Shown in pieces: positions 36,140 to 44,261 of a stretch of 64,000 bases of DNA. A model generated the notes under the pieces. That model saw nothing but the letters and a program-made list of their open reading frames with translations, was not told the DNA's origin and ran no database searches. This DNA is from Saltatorellus ferox (lineage in GTDB: Bacteria; Planctomycetota; UBA1135; GCA-002686595). The stretch lies in contig CP036434.1 in NCBI GenBank assembly GCA_007751475.1, positions 682,001 to 746,000 of the forward strand. Direction: 5' to 3'. The translations under genes and the position numbers were made by a program. How positions within the stretch are numbered: position 1 is the first letter of the stretch; every line of letters starts with the position of its first letter.

Positions 36140-37906
36140 CTACTCATCTGCGAGGAAGGGCGTCCGCACGTAGCTTCCGCGGAGCCCTGAGTTCCGCTCC
36201 AGGATATGGGATAGCGACTGCTGCTCGGCGAGCTGCACGAGCGGCGGCGGAAGCTGGCGCGAGTACCAGAGTCGGTCTCCGTCGCGCAGTGCCAGGAACT
36301 GTTCACTCAGGATCGTGTGGAAGGTCTCACCGACGAGGGCACCGTCGAGTGGATCCTCGGCCAGCGCGCCGACCCAGAGGTCGAGGTCTTCGGGGTTCCG
36401 CGCGACGCCCGAGAGTCGCTCGAGAATCGTCGGGCTGGAGGACATGTCCGCGAAGCTCGCAGGCGCGCCGAGCCCGAGGTCTCGCCGTGCCTGGCAGTAG
36501 CTCGCCAGACCATGATCCCTTCCCCGCTGGAGGTTCAGCGCTCCCAGGTCCAGTCCACCGGATCCCGGCGGACCGAACAGCAGGTTGCGCACCTCGTCGA
36601 TCAGCATCATGTCGAGCGCTTCGGCGGGCGAGGCGCTGAGGCCGCGCAGGACCGGATCGATGCCGGTGGCGACGATCTCCTGGGGCGCGAAGAACGCGTC
36701 CGCCAGGGAGAGGTGACCCTCTGGAATCGTCCTTCCGCGCCGGTCGAGTCGCTCCAGGTTCGAAGAGAGCATGGTGTGGCCGATACGGAACGCCGCGGTG
36801 GCGAACTCGTTCGAGATGGTGCCGTCGAGCTCCGGTCGGTAGACCGAATCCAGACCCGGAGCGCTCGCCCCCAGCAGGAGGGGAAGCCATTCGCGGTAGG
36901 TGATGATCTGGAGCTCAGCTGAAACGATGGCTCGGGCGAGCTCGTAGATCTGGTCGCCGGTCAGCGCGGGCGCAGAGCCAGCGCGGAACCCGTCCCGGGT
37001 CAGGGCTCGGCCGTTGCCGCCGCCGCCGTTCCCGCCGTGCCCTTCGTTCAGGCCCCCGCTCTGGCCCCCGCCCTGCATCTGGCTCATCCGCCACTGCCGG
37101 TCCTCTTCGGCGATCCTGTCCGCCCAGTGGTTGTGCTCACGCACGAAGAGCGTGTGCATGGCGGTCAGTCCCACCTGTTCGTTCGCCCGAATGTCTCCGG
37201 CGAGGAAGAAGTTCGGAGCAAGGTCCGAGGGCGCGTTGTGGAAACCGTCGACGTTGAACGGCAAGAGGTCACCGCTGGAGACCTTCAGCCTCCCGGTGCC
37301 GTCGTTCGTACGGAGCGCCTCTGCGCGCTCGGCATCGGAGCCATAGACCTGGCTGCCGTCGATCCACGCGGTGATCGCGTTGATCTGCTGGCGCACACCG
37401 TCGACGTACAGCGGGAACGATCGACTCAGGGGGATCTCCATCCCGCCGATGCTCGCCGGGTCGAACCAGAGGTCGCCCAGGGGGACGGCGATGGGGAACG
37501 ATTCCGCGGGGTCCTCGATCGGGGTCTCGGTGAGGTCGTGGTCGAGGAACTGGCCCCATTGCCAGAAGAGATCGCTGATGCCGCTCGGAGCGGGGACGCT
37601 CTCGGTCTGGGCGAGCACGCCGTTGCTGATGAAGCGCGCGCTCGGGCGCCTCGCGCCCGCAGGTGCATCGGCTCCATCCGCGTAGCCGGTCGAGGTCAAT
37701 CGACGGAGCGGGATGAACGTCGAGCCGCGCAGTGGGTCGTCTGGGTGGTTACCGGAGCCGTCGAGGGAGCGACCTTCGACAAGTGGTGCGAACGGACGGC
37801 CACCCTGGCCTCCGACCGGCCCCTGAAGGACCGTGGGGACCGGGACGGCTGGCTCGGGGGAGCCAGCCATCGAGAGGAGCGGGACGATGAGGAACGGTGA
37901 TTGCAT
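36140..37906 (-). CDS. Secreted animal-type haem peroxidase
   Basis: 588 aa. A weak signal peptide at the N-terminus is followed by the peroxidase catalytic domain: WQWGQFLDHDLTETP with distal His H123, AITAWIDGSQVYGSDAERAEALR, HTLFVREHNHWADRIAEE, and proximal haem ligand in FRIGHTML (H377). A Gly/Gln-rich insertion (about 278-300) interrupts the domain. Closest in layout to bacterial members of the myeloperoxidase/peroxidasin superfamily, which oxidise halides or phenolics with peroxide. The distal Arg is probably in the AIVSAELQIITYREWLP helix. Probably monocistronic; it faces the ECF fusion tail to tail with 45 bp between. Confidence 0.88.
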   Translation of the reverse strand: MQSPFLIVPLLSMAGSPEPAVPVPTVLQGPVGGQGGRPFAPLVEGRSLDGSGNHPDDPLRGSTFIPLRRLTSTGYADGADAPAGARRPSARFISNGVLAQTESVPAPSGISDLFWQWGQFLDHDLTETPIEDPAESFPIAVPLGDLWFDPASIGGMEIPLSRSFPLYVDGVRQQINAITAWIDGSQVYGSDAERAEALRTNDGTGRLKVSSGDLLPFNVDGFHNAPSDLAPNFFLAGDIRANEQVGLTAMHTLFVREHNHWADRIAEEDRQWRMSQMQGGGQSGGLNEGHGGNGGGGNGRALTRDGFRAGSAPALTGDQIYELARAIVSAELQIITYREWLPLLLGASAPGLDSVYRPELDGTISNEFATAAFRIGHTMLSSNLERLDRRGRTIPEGHLSLADAFFAPQEIVATGIDPVLRGLSASPAEALDMMLIDEVRNLLFGPPGSGGLDLGALNLQRGRDHGLASYCQARRDLGLGAPASFADMSSSPTILERLSGVARNPEDLDLWVGALAEDPLDGALVGETFHTILSEQFLALRDGDRLWYSRQLPPPLVQLAEQQSLSHILERNSGLRGSYVRTPFLADE

Positions 37907-38009
37907 GTGGTGATCTCCAAGGGGTTGGATCGAAGAGCCTCAGGGCTCGACCACCAGAGCGAAACGGTGCCGTCAATCGCACTGTGAGCTTTTCATGAGA
38001 GCGTTGCGC

Positions 38010-39068
38010 TCATCCCTTGAGAGAGCTCATGTCGATGCAGAAGCGGTACTTCACGTCCGACTTGACGAGTCGCTCGTACGCCTCGTTCAGGTCCTGGATC
38101 TTGATGACCTCGACGTCCGAGGTGATGCCGTGCTGGCCGCAGAACTCGAGCATCTCCTGCGTCTCGGCGATACCCCCGATGAGCGATCCCGAGAGCTTCT
38201 TCCGCCCGAAGATCAGGCCGAACGCCGCGATGGGAAGCGGCTTGTCGGGCGCGCCGACCAGCGTGATCTCGCCGTCGTGTCGAAGCTGAGCGAGGTACTG
38301 GTTCATGTCATGGTTCGCCGACACGCAGTCGAGGATGAAGTCGAAGGTGTCGAGGTGCTTCTCCATCTGCGCTGGATCGGTCGAGAGCACGACCTCGTGG
38401 GCTCCGAGGCGCTTCGCGTCCTCGACCTTGGAGGGCGACGTCGTGAACACGACCACGTGCGCACCCATGGCGGCCGCGATCTTGACGCCCATGTGGCCGA
38501 GCCCGCCGAGGCCGACGATGCCGACCTTCGACCCCTTGCCAACGCCCGCGCGCTTCAGCGGCGAATACGTCGTGATGCCCGCGCACAGAAGAGGCGCGGT
38601 GCCTGCGAGGTCGAGGCCGTCGGGGATCTTCAGCACGAAGTGCTCGTCGACCACGATGCTGTCGGAGTAGCCGCCGTAGGTGACCGGCGCCGTTCCGTGC
38701 GCATCGGGCGCGTTGTAGGTCATGACCTGGTTGGCGCAGAGTTGCTCCAGGTCCGCCTTGCACTTCGGACAGTCGCCGTCGGAGCCGACGAGGCAGCCGA
38801 CGCCGACGATGTCGCCTTCCTTGTGGTCCTTGACGTCGGAGCCGACGCCCGTGACCCGGCCGATGATCTCGTGACCGGGGATGCAGGGGTAGACGGTGGG
38901 CATGAACTCTGCCCACTCGTCACGCACGGTGTGCAGGTCGGAGTGGCAGACACCGCAGAAGAGGATCTCGATCTGCACATCGCGCGCGGTCGCGGCGCGG
39001 CGGGGGATCGAGGTGGGTTCGAAAGGAGCGGTAGCGCTGGCGACCGAGTAGGCCTTGGCTTGATGCAT
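38010..39068 (-). CDS. Zn-dependent NAD(P) alcohol dehydrogenase, YahK/cinnamyl-ADH type
   Basis: 352 aa from the ATG at 39066-39068 (MHQAKAYSVASATAPFEP); longer starts overlap the upstream region without similarity. Catalytic zinc ligands are in FCGVCHSDLH and PGHEIIG. The structural zinc site is GDCPKCKADLEQLC, with a spacing variation (three clustered Cys instead of the classic four). The Rossmann fold has VGIVGLGGLGHMGVKIA. The rest closely follows E. coli YahK (LLCAGITTYSPL, TLVGAP, SGSLIGGIAETQEML, DVKYRFCID), an NADPH-dependent aldehyde reductase of about 349 aa. Cytosolic; physiological substrate unknown. Confidence 0.9.
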   Translation of the reverse strand: MHQAKAYSVASATAPFEPTSIPRRAATARDVQIEILFCGVCHSDLHTVRDEWAEFMPTVYPCIPGHEIIGRVTGVGSDVKDHKEGDIVGVGCLVGSDGDCPKCKADLEQLCANQVMTYNAPDAHGTAPVTYGGYSDSIVVDEHFVLKIPDGLDLAGTAPLLCAGITTYSPLKRAGVGKGSKVGIVGLGGLGHMGVKIAAAMGAHVVVFTTSPSKVEDAKRLGAHEVVLSTDPAQMEKHLDTFDFILDCVSANHDMNQYLAQLRHDGEITLVGAPDKPLPIAAFGLIFGRKKLSGSLIGGIAETQEMLEFCGQHGITSDVEVIKIQDLNEAYERLVKSDVKYRFCIDMSSLKG

Positions 39069-39291
39069 GGGTCGGCGGGGAAGAGCGGAGAGCGGATTGC
39101 GGAGAGCGAGGATCATGCGCGTTTCGCCGCGGATCTCAACTCCCAAGTAGGTGGATGCCCCATGGGGAGAACCCGGGTGGTCCCGGGTGATTCCAGAATT
39201 CAGAGATCCGTGCTCGGAGTACCGGCGTAACGGAAGAGCCAGGCGGAGGACGCCTGAGCCTTCATCTCCCGACCTCCTTCCTCTTCCAAAC

Positions 39292-41040
39292 ATGAATCAC
39301 CGCTTCTTCTCCCTGCTCGCACCAGCATTGGCGCTTCCGGCGCTCGCCAGCGCCCAGACCACGTTCATCGTCAACACCACGACCGATACCGTCGATGCCA
39401 ACCCCGGTGACGGAATGGCACAGGACGCTTTGGGTGCGACGTCGCTCCGCGCCGCCGTCCAGGAGGCCAACGCCACCGCCGACCAGGTGACGATCATCCT
39501 CCAATCGAACGCTCTCTATCAGCTGACGCTTCTGGGAGCCGGCGAAGAATTCGCGGCGACGGGTGACCTCGACTTCCGCGGCAACATCGTCGTCGAAGGC
39601 AACGGCGCCACCATCGATGGAATGGGAGCGGACCGCGTGATCGATAGTCCGTACCGCTACCGCACTCGTATTCGCAATGTCAAGCTTACCGGCGGCGCGG
39701 TCGTTTCGGAGAACGGCGGCGCGGCGCGCAACGGCGGGCTCCTCGCGCTCGACGGATGCGAGATCTTCGACTGCAGCGCGACCGGAGCTGGCGCGTCGGG
39801 CGGCGGCGCCTCGAACACCGGCGGCCTCCTCTGGGTCCGCGGCACGACCATTCGCAACTGCACGGCGACGCGCGCCGGCGGTGGCATCGAGTGCAATGAA
39901 GGCATCACCAACGTCTCCGACTCGCTCCTCCTGGACAACATGACGGGCCCGATGCCCGGCAACGGTGGGGGTCTTCACCTCACGGGCGCCGGCAAGGTCA
40001 TCTTCGAATCCACGGAGATGCGCGGCAACTCCGCCTCCTCCGAGGGCGGCGGCGCGTGGAACTCGAGTACAGGCATCATGAGCTTCAGCTTCTGTGAGGC
40101 CATCGGCAACGAGGCCCTCGGAACGGACGCCACGAACGGTGGCGGCGGCCTCTTCAACGACGGCGGCAGCATGACCGTCGACCTGTGCGACATTCGCGAG
40201 AACACCGCGACCGAAGGCTCGGGCTCGGGCGGTGGCCTCTTCAACAACGCAGGCACGCTCGCCGTCAGCCTGACGCGCGTCCGCGACAACGACTCCAACC
40301 GCGCCGGCGGCGGCATCGAGATCGTCGAGGGCATGACCCTCATCTCGACGAGCATCTTCGAGCGGAACATGACGGGCGCCTCGCCCGGCAACGGCGGCGG
40401 CCTTCACCTTTCGGGTGCCGGCGAGGTGACCGTGCAGCTCTCGGAGTTCCGTGACAACGTGGCGACGGCCGAAGGCGGTGGCCTCTGGAACTCGGGTGTA
40501 GGGACCATGACCATCAGCGACACGCTCGTCAGCGGCAACATCGCCTCGGGCAACGACGCGGACCAGGGCGGCGGCGGCCTCTTCAACGACGGCGGAGCGA
40601 TGTTCGTCATGCGCGGCCTCGTGGCGAACAACTCGGCGGTCGGGACGGCCGGCTCCGGCGGCGGCATTCTCAACAATGGCGGCACGCTCAACGTCGACAG
40701 CACGCGACTGACCTTCAACGACTCCAACCGCGCCGGCGGCGGCATCGAGTCGAACGTCGGGGATACGATCCTTCGTCGCGTCGCTCTCACCAACAACTCG
40801 ACCGGATCCAGCCCGGGCAACGGCGGCGGCTTCCACCTCACCGGTGCCGGCACCGTGACCATCGATCGTAGCGCGATCCTCACGAACTCGGCCGCCAACG
40901 AAGGCGGTGGTCTGTGGAACTCTGCCACGGGTGTGATGACCGTGACGCTCAGCGCGATCACGGGCAACAACTCGCCCGTCGGGGCCGACAACTTCAACGA
41001 CGGCGGTACGTTCACGATCGACGGCGTCCCGGTTCCCTGA
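39292..41040 (+). CDS. Secreted right-handed beta-helix protein with 143-aa tandem repeats
   Basis: 582 aa from the ATG at 39292. A signal peptide (ALALPALASAQ) is followed by a pectate-lyase-like/CSLREA-type start (FIVNTTTDTVDANPGD, SLRAAVQEAN) and then a Gly/Asn-rich beta-helix. The body consists of three copies of a module of exactly 143 residues, each with PGNGGGLHL(T/S)GAG, EGGGLWNS, GGGGLFNDGG, SGGG and DSNRAGGGIE. Motifs GGG(L/I) and N-x-A/N-x-T resemble chlamydial polymorphic outer-membrane protein repeats. No autotransporter domain or anchor is visible, so it is probably secreted. Confidence 0.82.
   Translation: MNHRFFSLLAPALALPALASAQTTFIVNTTTDTVDANPGDGMAQDALGATSLRAAVQEANATADQVTIILQSNALYQLTLLGAGEEFAATGDLDFRGNIVVEGNGATIDGMGADRVIDSPYRYRTRIRNVKLTGGAVVSENGGAARNGGLLALDGCEIFDCSATGAGASGGGASNTGGLLWVRGTTIRNCTATRAGGGIECNEGITNVSDSLLLDNMTGPMPGNGGGLHLTGAGKVIFESTEMRGNSASSEGGGAWNSSTGIMSFSFCEAIGNEALGTDATNGGGGLFNDGGSMTVDLCDIRENTATEGSGSGGGLFNNAGTLAVSLTRVRDNDSNRAGGGIEIVEGMTLISTSIFERNMTGASPGNGGGLHLSGAGEVTVQLSEFRDNVATAEGGGLWNSGVGTMTISDTLVSGNIASGNDADQGGGGLFNDGGAMFVMRGLVANNSAVGTAGSGGGILNNGGTLNVDSTRLTFNDSNRAGGGIESNVGDTILRRVALTNNSTGSSPGNGGGFHLTGAGTVTIDRSAILTNSAANEGGGLWNSATGVMTVTLSAITGNNSPVGADNFNDGGTFTIDGVPVP
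39958..41000 (+). repeat. Tandem 429-bp in-gene repeats
   Basis: The PGNGGG codons recur at 39958, 40387 and 40816, exactly 429 bp apart each time. Similarity extends at least 150 bp upstream of the first copy (RAGGGIE segments). The copies are diverged at nucleotide level, so this is an old amplification kept in register. Confidence 0.85.
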
Positions 41041-41076
41041 TTCGATTGCGTCGGCCGGGACCTTCCGGGGCAGAAT

Positions 41077-41619
41077 ATGCCCATGCAAGATCCCAGCTTG
41101 ACCGAGCGAGCGCTCGCGTGCGCGTCGGAGGCCCACCGCGGACAGATCCGCGAGGTCTCCGGCGTGCCGTACGTTTTCCACACGGTCGAGGTGGCCAAGC
41201 GCCTCGGCGACTTCGGAGTTCTGGATGAAGAGGTCATCGCCGCCGCGCTGCTCCATGACGCGGTCGAGGACACCGAGGTCAGCCGCAAGGAGATCGAACG
41301 GCTGTTCGGATCGCGCGTGGCCCGGTTCGTCGACGAGATGACGTTCGACGAGCGCAAGCAGAAGAAGGGGGAGTACCTGGCGGCCTTCGCGGTCAAATCC
41401 CCCGAGGCGCTCGCGATCAAGCTGGCCGATCGCGGAGCCAACGTGGCGGACTACGCGCGGGAACGCGCCGACTACGCCCCGATCTACGCCGGGAAGGCGA
41501 ACGCGCTCTACGCGGCGGTGGTCGCCCGGGAGGCGGAACTCACTTCGACCTTCGGCGAGGAGGTGGCGGCCCGTCTGGTCGCGGAGGCCGAGCGGCTTCG
41601 AGCCTTCGCCGCCCCTTGA
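41077..41619 (+). CDS. HD-domain (p)ppGpp hydrolase-like protein (SpoT/MESH1 type)
   Basis: 180 aa; the start could also be the Met at 41083. HD-superfamily metal site: GVPYVFHTVEVAKRL (His), AAALLHDAVEDTEVS (His-Asp) and LAIKLADRGANVADYA (Asp). These follow the order of the RelA/SpoT hydrolase domain. No synthetase, TGS or ACT domain, so this is a stand-alone small alarmone hydrolase candidate. Length fits MESH1-like enzymes (about 180). It ends 49 bp before the selenoprotein gene, same strand. Confidence 0.8.
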   Translation: MPMQDPSLTERALACASEAHRGQIREVSGVPYVFHTVEVAKRLGDFGVLDEEVIAAALLHDAVEDTEVSRKEIERLFGSRVARFVDEMTFDERKQKKGEYLAAFAVKSPEALAIKLADRGANVADYARERADYAPIYAGKANALYAAVVAREAELTSTFGEEVAARLVAEAERLRAFAAP

Positions 41620-41667
41620 GCGCGGATTTCACGCGCAAGGCCGCGCTGCCTGATCTAACTTGGTCCC

Positions 41668-42060
41668 ATGACCAAGTCGACCCACCCCCACTTCGACGAC
41701 CACGGCGCCCTGCAGTGGTACACGTCCATGGCCGAGGCCAAGGCGGCCGCTGCCCGAGATGGCAAGCGGATCTTCATCGAGTTCGGGCGCGAGCAATGAG
41801 GCCAGTGCCGCAGCCTGGTGCAGGCTGTCATTCCGCGTCCTGACGTGGCTCCGCTTCTTCAGGAGCATTACATCGCCGTCGCTTCCGACTGCGACGATCC
41901 CGAAGAGGAGGTCATCGGCCTCGCTCAGCAGCTGGAGGACGCGATGATGCTTCCGTTCGTGCTGTTTGCCGACGCCGACGGGAAGTTTCTCGACGGCTAC
42001 TCCGGCGTCGTGACGCCGCCCTACCTCATCAAGAAGCTCACCGAGTTCTCCGCCCGTTGA
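41668..42060 (+). CDS. Thioredoxin-like selenoprotein (UxxC) with in-frame TGA
   Basis: 130 aa if the TGA at 41797-41799 (codon 44) is read as selenocysteine. The frame then runs uninterrupted from the ATG at 41668 to 42060. It reads [20 protein letters not shown], a thioredoxin-fold first strand followed by a UxxC redox site where homologues have CxxC. It continues [23 protein letters not shown] and the cis-Pro strand [18 protein letters not shown]. Both halves are needed for the fold, so a simple stop is implausible. A SECIS-like hairpin lies just after the TGA. The stop overlaps the next gene's start. Gene callers would split or drop it. Probably a disulfide reductase-type protein. Confidence 0.85.
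41797..41827 (+). promoter_or_regulatory. Sec codon and bacterial SECIS-like hairpin
   Basis: TGA at 41797-41799 is followed after 11 nt by a perfect inverted repeat CAGCCTG/CAGGCTG (41811-41817 and 41821-41827). Treated as a 6-bp stem with loop GGTGC, the loop begins 18 nt after the TGA and has G as its first base. This matches the bacterial SECIS pattern (small apical loop with an early G, about 16-37 nt from the UGA) bound by SelB. Confidence 0.75.
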
Positions 42061-44222
42061 TCCTCGCCCTCGCCCTCCTGATGTCCGGTTCCCTTCCGTT
42101 TTCGATGGAGGGCGAGCGCCAGCCGCTTCCGCCGCCCGAGGTGATCGCCAGGCTGCCGGCCGATGGGGGGCCTGAGTTCAATCGGCTTGTCTTTTCGAAG
42201 AGCCCCTACCTGCTACAGCACGCCCGAAATCCGGTGGACTGGCACGAGTGGGGGCCCGAGGCGTTCGAGCTGGCCGCGGAGCGCGACGTGCCCGTGTTTC
42301 TCTCGATCGGCTACTCCACGTGCCACTGGTGCCACGTGATGGAGCACGAGAGCTTCGAAGACGCAGAGGTCGCGAAGCTCATGAACGAAGCATTCGTGTG
42401 CATCAAGGTCGACCGCGAGGAGCGGCCCGATATCGACCAGCTCTACATGACGGTGACCCAGGCGCTGACCGGCAGCGGCGGCTGGCCGATGACCATCGTC
42501 ATGACGCCCGGGAAGAAACCGTTCTTCGCGGGCACCTACTTCCCGAAGGATCAGCTGGGGCAGCGCGCTGGCATGAAGCAGCTCGTGCCCGGACTCTCCC
42601 AGGCCTGGAGAGAGCGCCGCGACGATGTGCTCGCTTCGGCCAACGGGATCACGGAGCAGCTCGCCCAGATGAGCGGCGGTCCCGCGGGCGACATGCTTGG
42701 CGAGGAGGTGCTCGCGCGCGCGGAAGAGGAGCTTCGCGTGACCTTCGACGCGAAGCGCGGCGGCTTCGGCAGCAGTCGAAAGTTCCCCGTGCCGCACGAG
42801 CTTCGCTTCCTCCTGGGCCGGCATGCGAACGACGCCGAGGGCCAAAGCCTGGTGATGGTGGAGAAGACCCTGCGCGCCTGGCGCATGGGCGGTATTTTCG
42901 ACCACGTCGGACTCGGCATTCATCGCTATTCGACCGATCCTGAATGGCTCGCGCCGCACTTCGAGAAGATGCTCTACGACCAGGCGCTCTGCGCGCTGGC
43001 CTACGTCGACGCCTGGAGGGTGACGAAGGACGCGGCGTTCGAGCGCGCGGCGCGCGAGATCCTGACCTACGTCGCGCGGGACATGACGTCCCCCGGCGGC
43101 GGCTTCTATTCGGCCGAGGACGCGGACAGCGAGGGCGAGGAAGGGCTCTTCTACCTCTGGACCCTTCCCGAGGTGCGCGCGCTGCTCGCGGAGGACGATG
43201 CCGCGTGGGTGATCGAGCGGTTCCGGATGACCGAGCCCGGCAACTTCCGCGACGAGGCGACCGGCAAGACGACGGGGCGCAACATCCCGCACCTCGAGTC
43301 GTTGCTGACGGACGCGGAGCGCGAGCGCTGGGAGCCGCTGCGCCAGAAGCTGTTTGCATCACGCGAGGCGCGCGCTCATCCGCTGAAGGACGACAAGGTC
43401 CTGACCGACTGGAACGGGCTGATGATCGCGGCCTTCGCCGAGGCGGGCGCCGCCTTCGGCGACGCGGCGCTGGTCGGCCACGCGGAGCGCGCGGCGGCTT
43501 TTCTGCGCGCGAATCTCCTGACGAAAGAGGGCCGCCTGCTCAAGCGCTGGCGCGGCGGTGAAGCCGGGCTCCAGGGCATGCTCGAGGACCACGCGTTCGC
43601 GCTGATGGGCTTCCTTGCGCTGTTCGAGGCGACGCACGATCCCGCGGATCTGGCGCTCGCTCGCGAGATCGCCGACACCGCGCTGGAACACTTCTGGGAT
43701 GACGAGCACGGCGGGTTCTTCCTGGGCCCCGACGACGGCGAGGCGCTCATCGTGCGGTCCAAGGACTTCTACGACGGCGCGCGTCCTTCCGGGAACTCGG
43801 TCATGGCGACGGAGCTCCTGCGGCTCGCGCGGATGACAGGCGAGATGTCGTACGAGAAGCGAGCGATCCTGACGATCCGGGCCGGGAGCCTCGTCGTCGA
43901 GCAGCGCCCGAGCAGCTTCACGCAGATGCTGGCGGCCGTGGACTTCGTGACGTCGAGATCGCGCGAGATCGTGGTCGTCGGGTCGCCCGAGTCCCTGGAG
44001 ACGCAGGGGATGCTGCGGCTTCTGGCGCAGCGGTACGCGCCGAACGACGTGGTGATCCTGAAGGTGCCCGGGGCGCGCGGCGAGGCGCTGGCCAAGGTCG
44101 CGCCCTACACCGAGTCCCAGATCGCACCAGCGGGCGGCGTGGCGGCCTACGTTTGCGAGGGGTTCGCCTGCAAGGCGCCCGTGGTGACCGCCGAGGCGCT
44201 GGCCGAGCTGCTGGCCCGCTGA
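42057..44222 (+). CDS. YyaL/DUF255-type thioredoxin-domain protein (SSP411 family)
   Basis: 721 aa. The most likely start is TTG at 42057, overlapping the selenoprotein stop by 4 bp, because it gives a signal-like [16 protein letters not shown]; a shorter cytoplasmic start is possible. Residues 45-200 are the DUF255 thioredoxin-like domain: [32 protein letters not shown] (CHWC redox motif), [29 protein letters not shown]. The remaining 500 residues form the (alpha/alpha)6-barrel typical of YyaL ([43 protein letters not shown]). Length fits the family. Function is poorly known; coupling to a UxxC thioredoxin suggests a shared redox role (inference). Confidence 0.9.
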   Translation: MILALALLMSGSLPFSMEGERQPLPPPEVIARLPADGGPEFNRLVFSKSPYLLQHARNPVDWHEWGPEAFELAAERDVPVFLSIGYSTCHWCHVMEHESFEDAEVAKLMNEAFVCIKVDREERPDIDQLYMTVTQALTGSGGWPMTIVMTPGKKPFFAGTYFPKDQLGQRAGMKQLVPGLSQAWRERRDDVLASANGITEQLAQMSGGPAGDMLGEEVLARAEEELRVTFDAKRGGFGSSRKFPVPHELRFLLGRHANDAEGQSLVMVEKTLRAWRMGGIFDHVGLGIHRYSTDPEWLAPHFEKMLYDQALCALAYVDAWRVTKDAAFERAAREILTYVARDMTSPGGGFYSAEDADSEGEEGLFYLWTLPEVRALLAEDDAAWVIERFRMTEPGNFRDEATGKTTGRNIPHLESLLTDAERERWEPLRQKLFASREARAHPLKDDKVLTDWNGLMIAAFAEAGAAFGDAALVGHAERAAAFLRANLLTKEGRLLKRWRGGEAGLQGMLEDHAFALMGFLALFEATHDPADLALAREIADTALEHFWDDEHGGFFLGPDDGEALIVRSKDFYDGARPSGNSVMATELLRLARMTGEMSYEKRAILTIRAGSLVVEQRPSSFTQMLAAVDFVTSRSREIVVVGSPESLETQGMLRLLAQRYAPNDVVILKVPGARGEALAKVAPYTESQIAPAGGVAAYVCEGFACKAPVVTAEALAELLAR

Positions 44223-44261
44223 CGCTGACGCCATCGGGCGCGCCGGGTACGATGCGCGCCC

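Noticed and set aside
38000-38035. Hairpin GAGCG-TTG-CGCTC downstream of the alcohol dehydrogenase gene
   Set aside because: Short stem and no T-tract in the direction of transcription, so not called as a terminator.
41797-41799. Reading the thioredoxin gene as a simple pseudogene with a premature stop
   Set aside because: The stop falls exactly on the redox Cys position, the remaining frame is intact, and a SECIS-like hairpin follows; a random nonsense mutation would not give all three.
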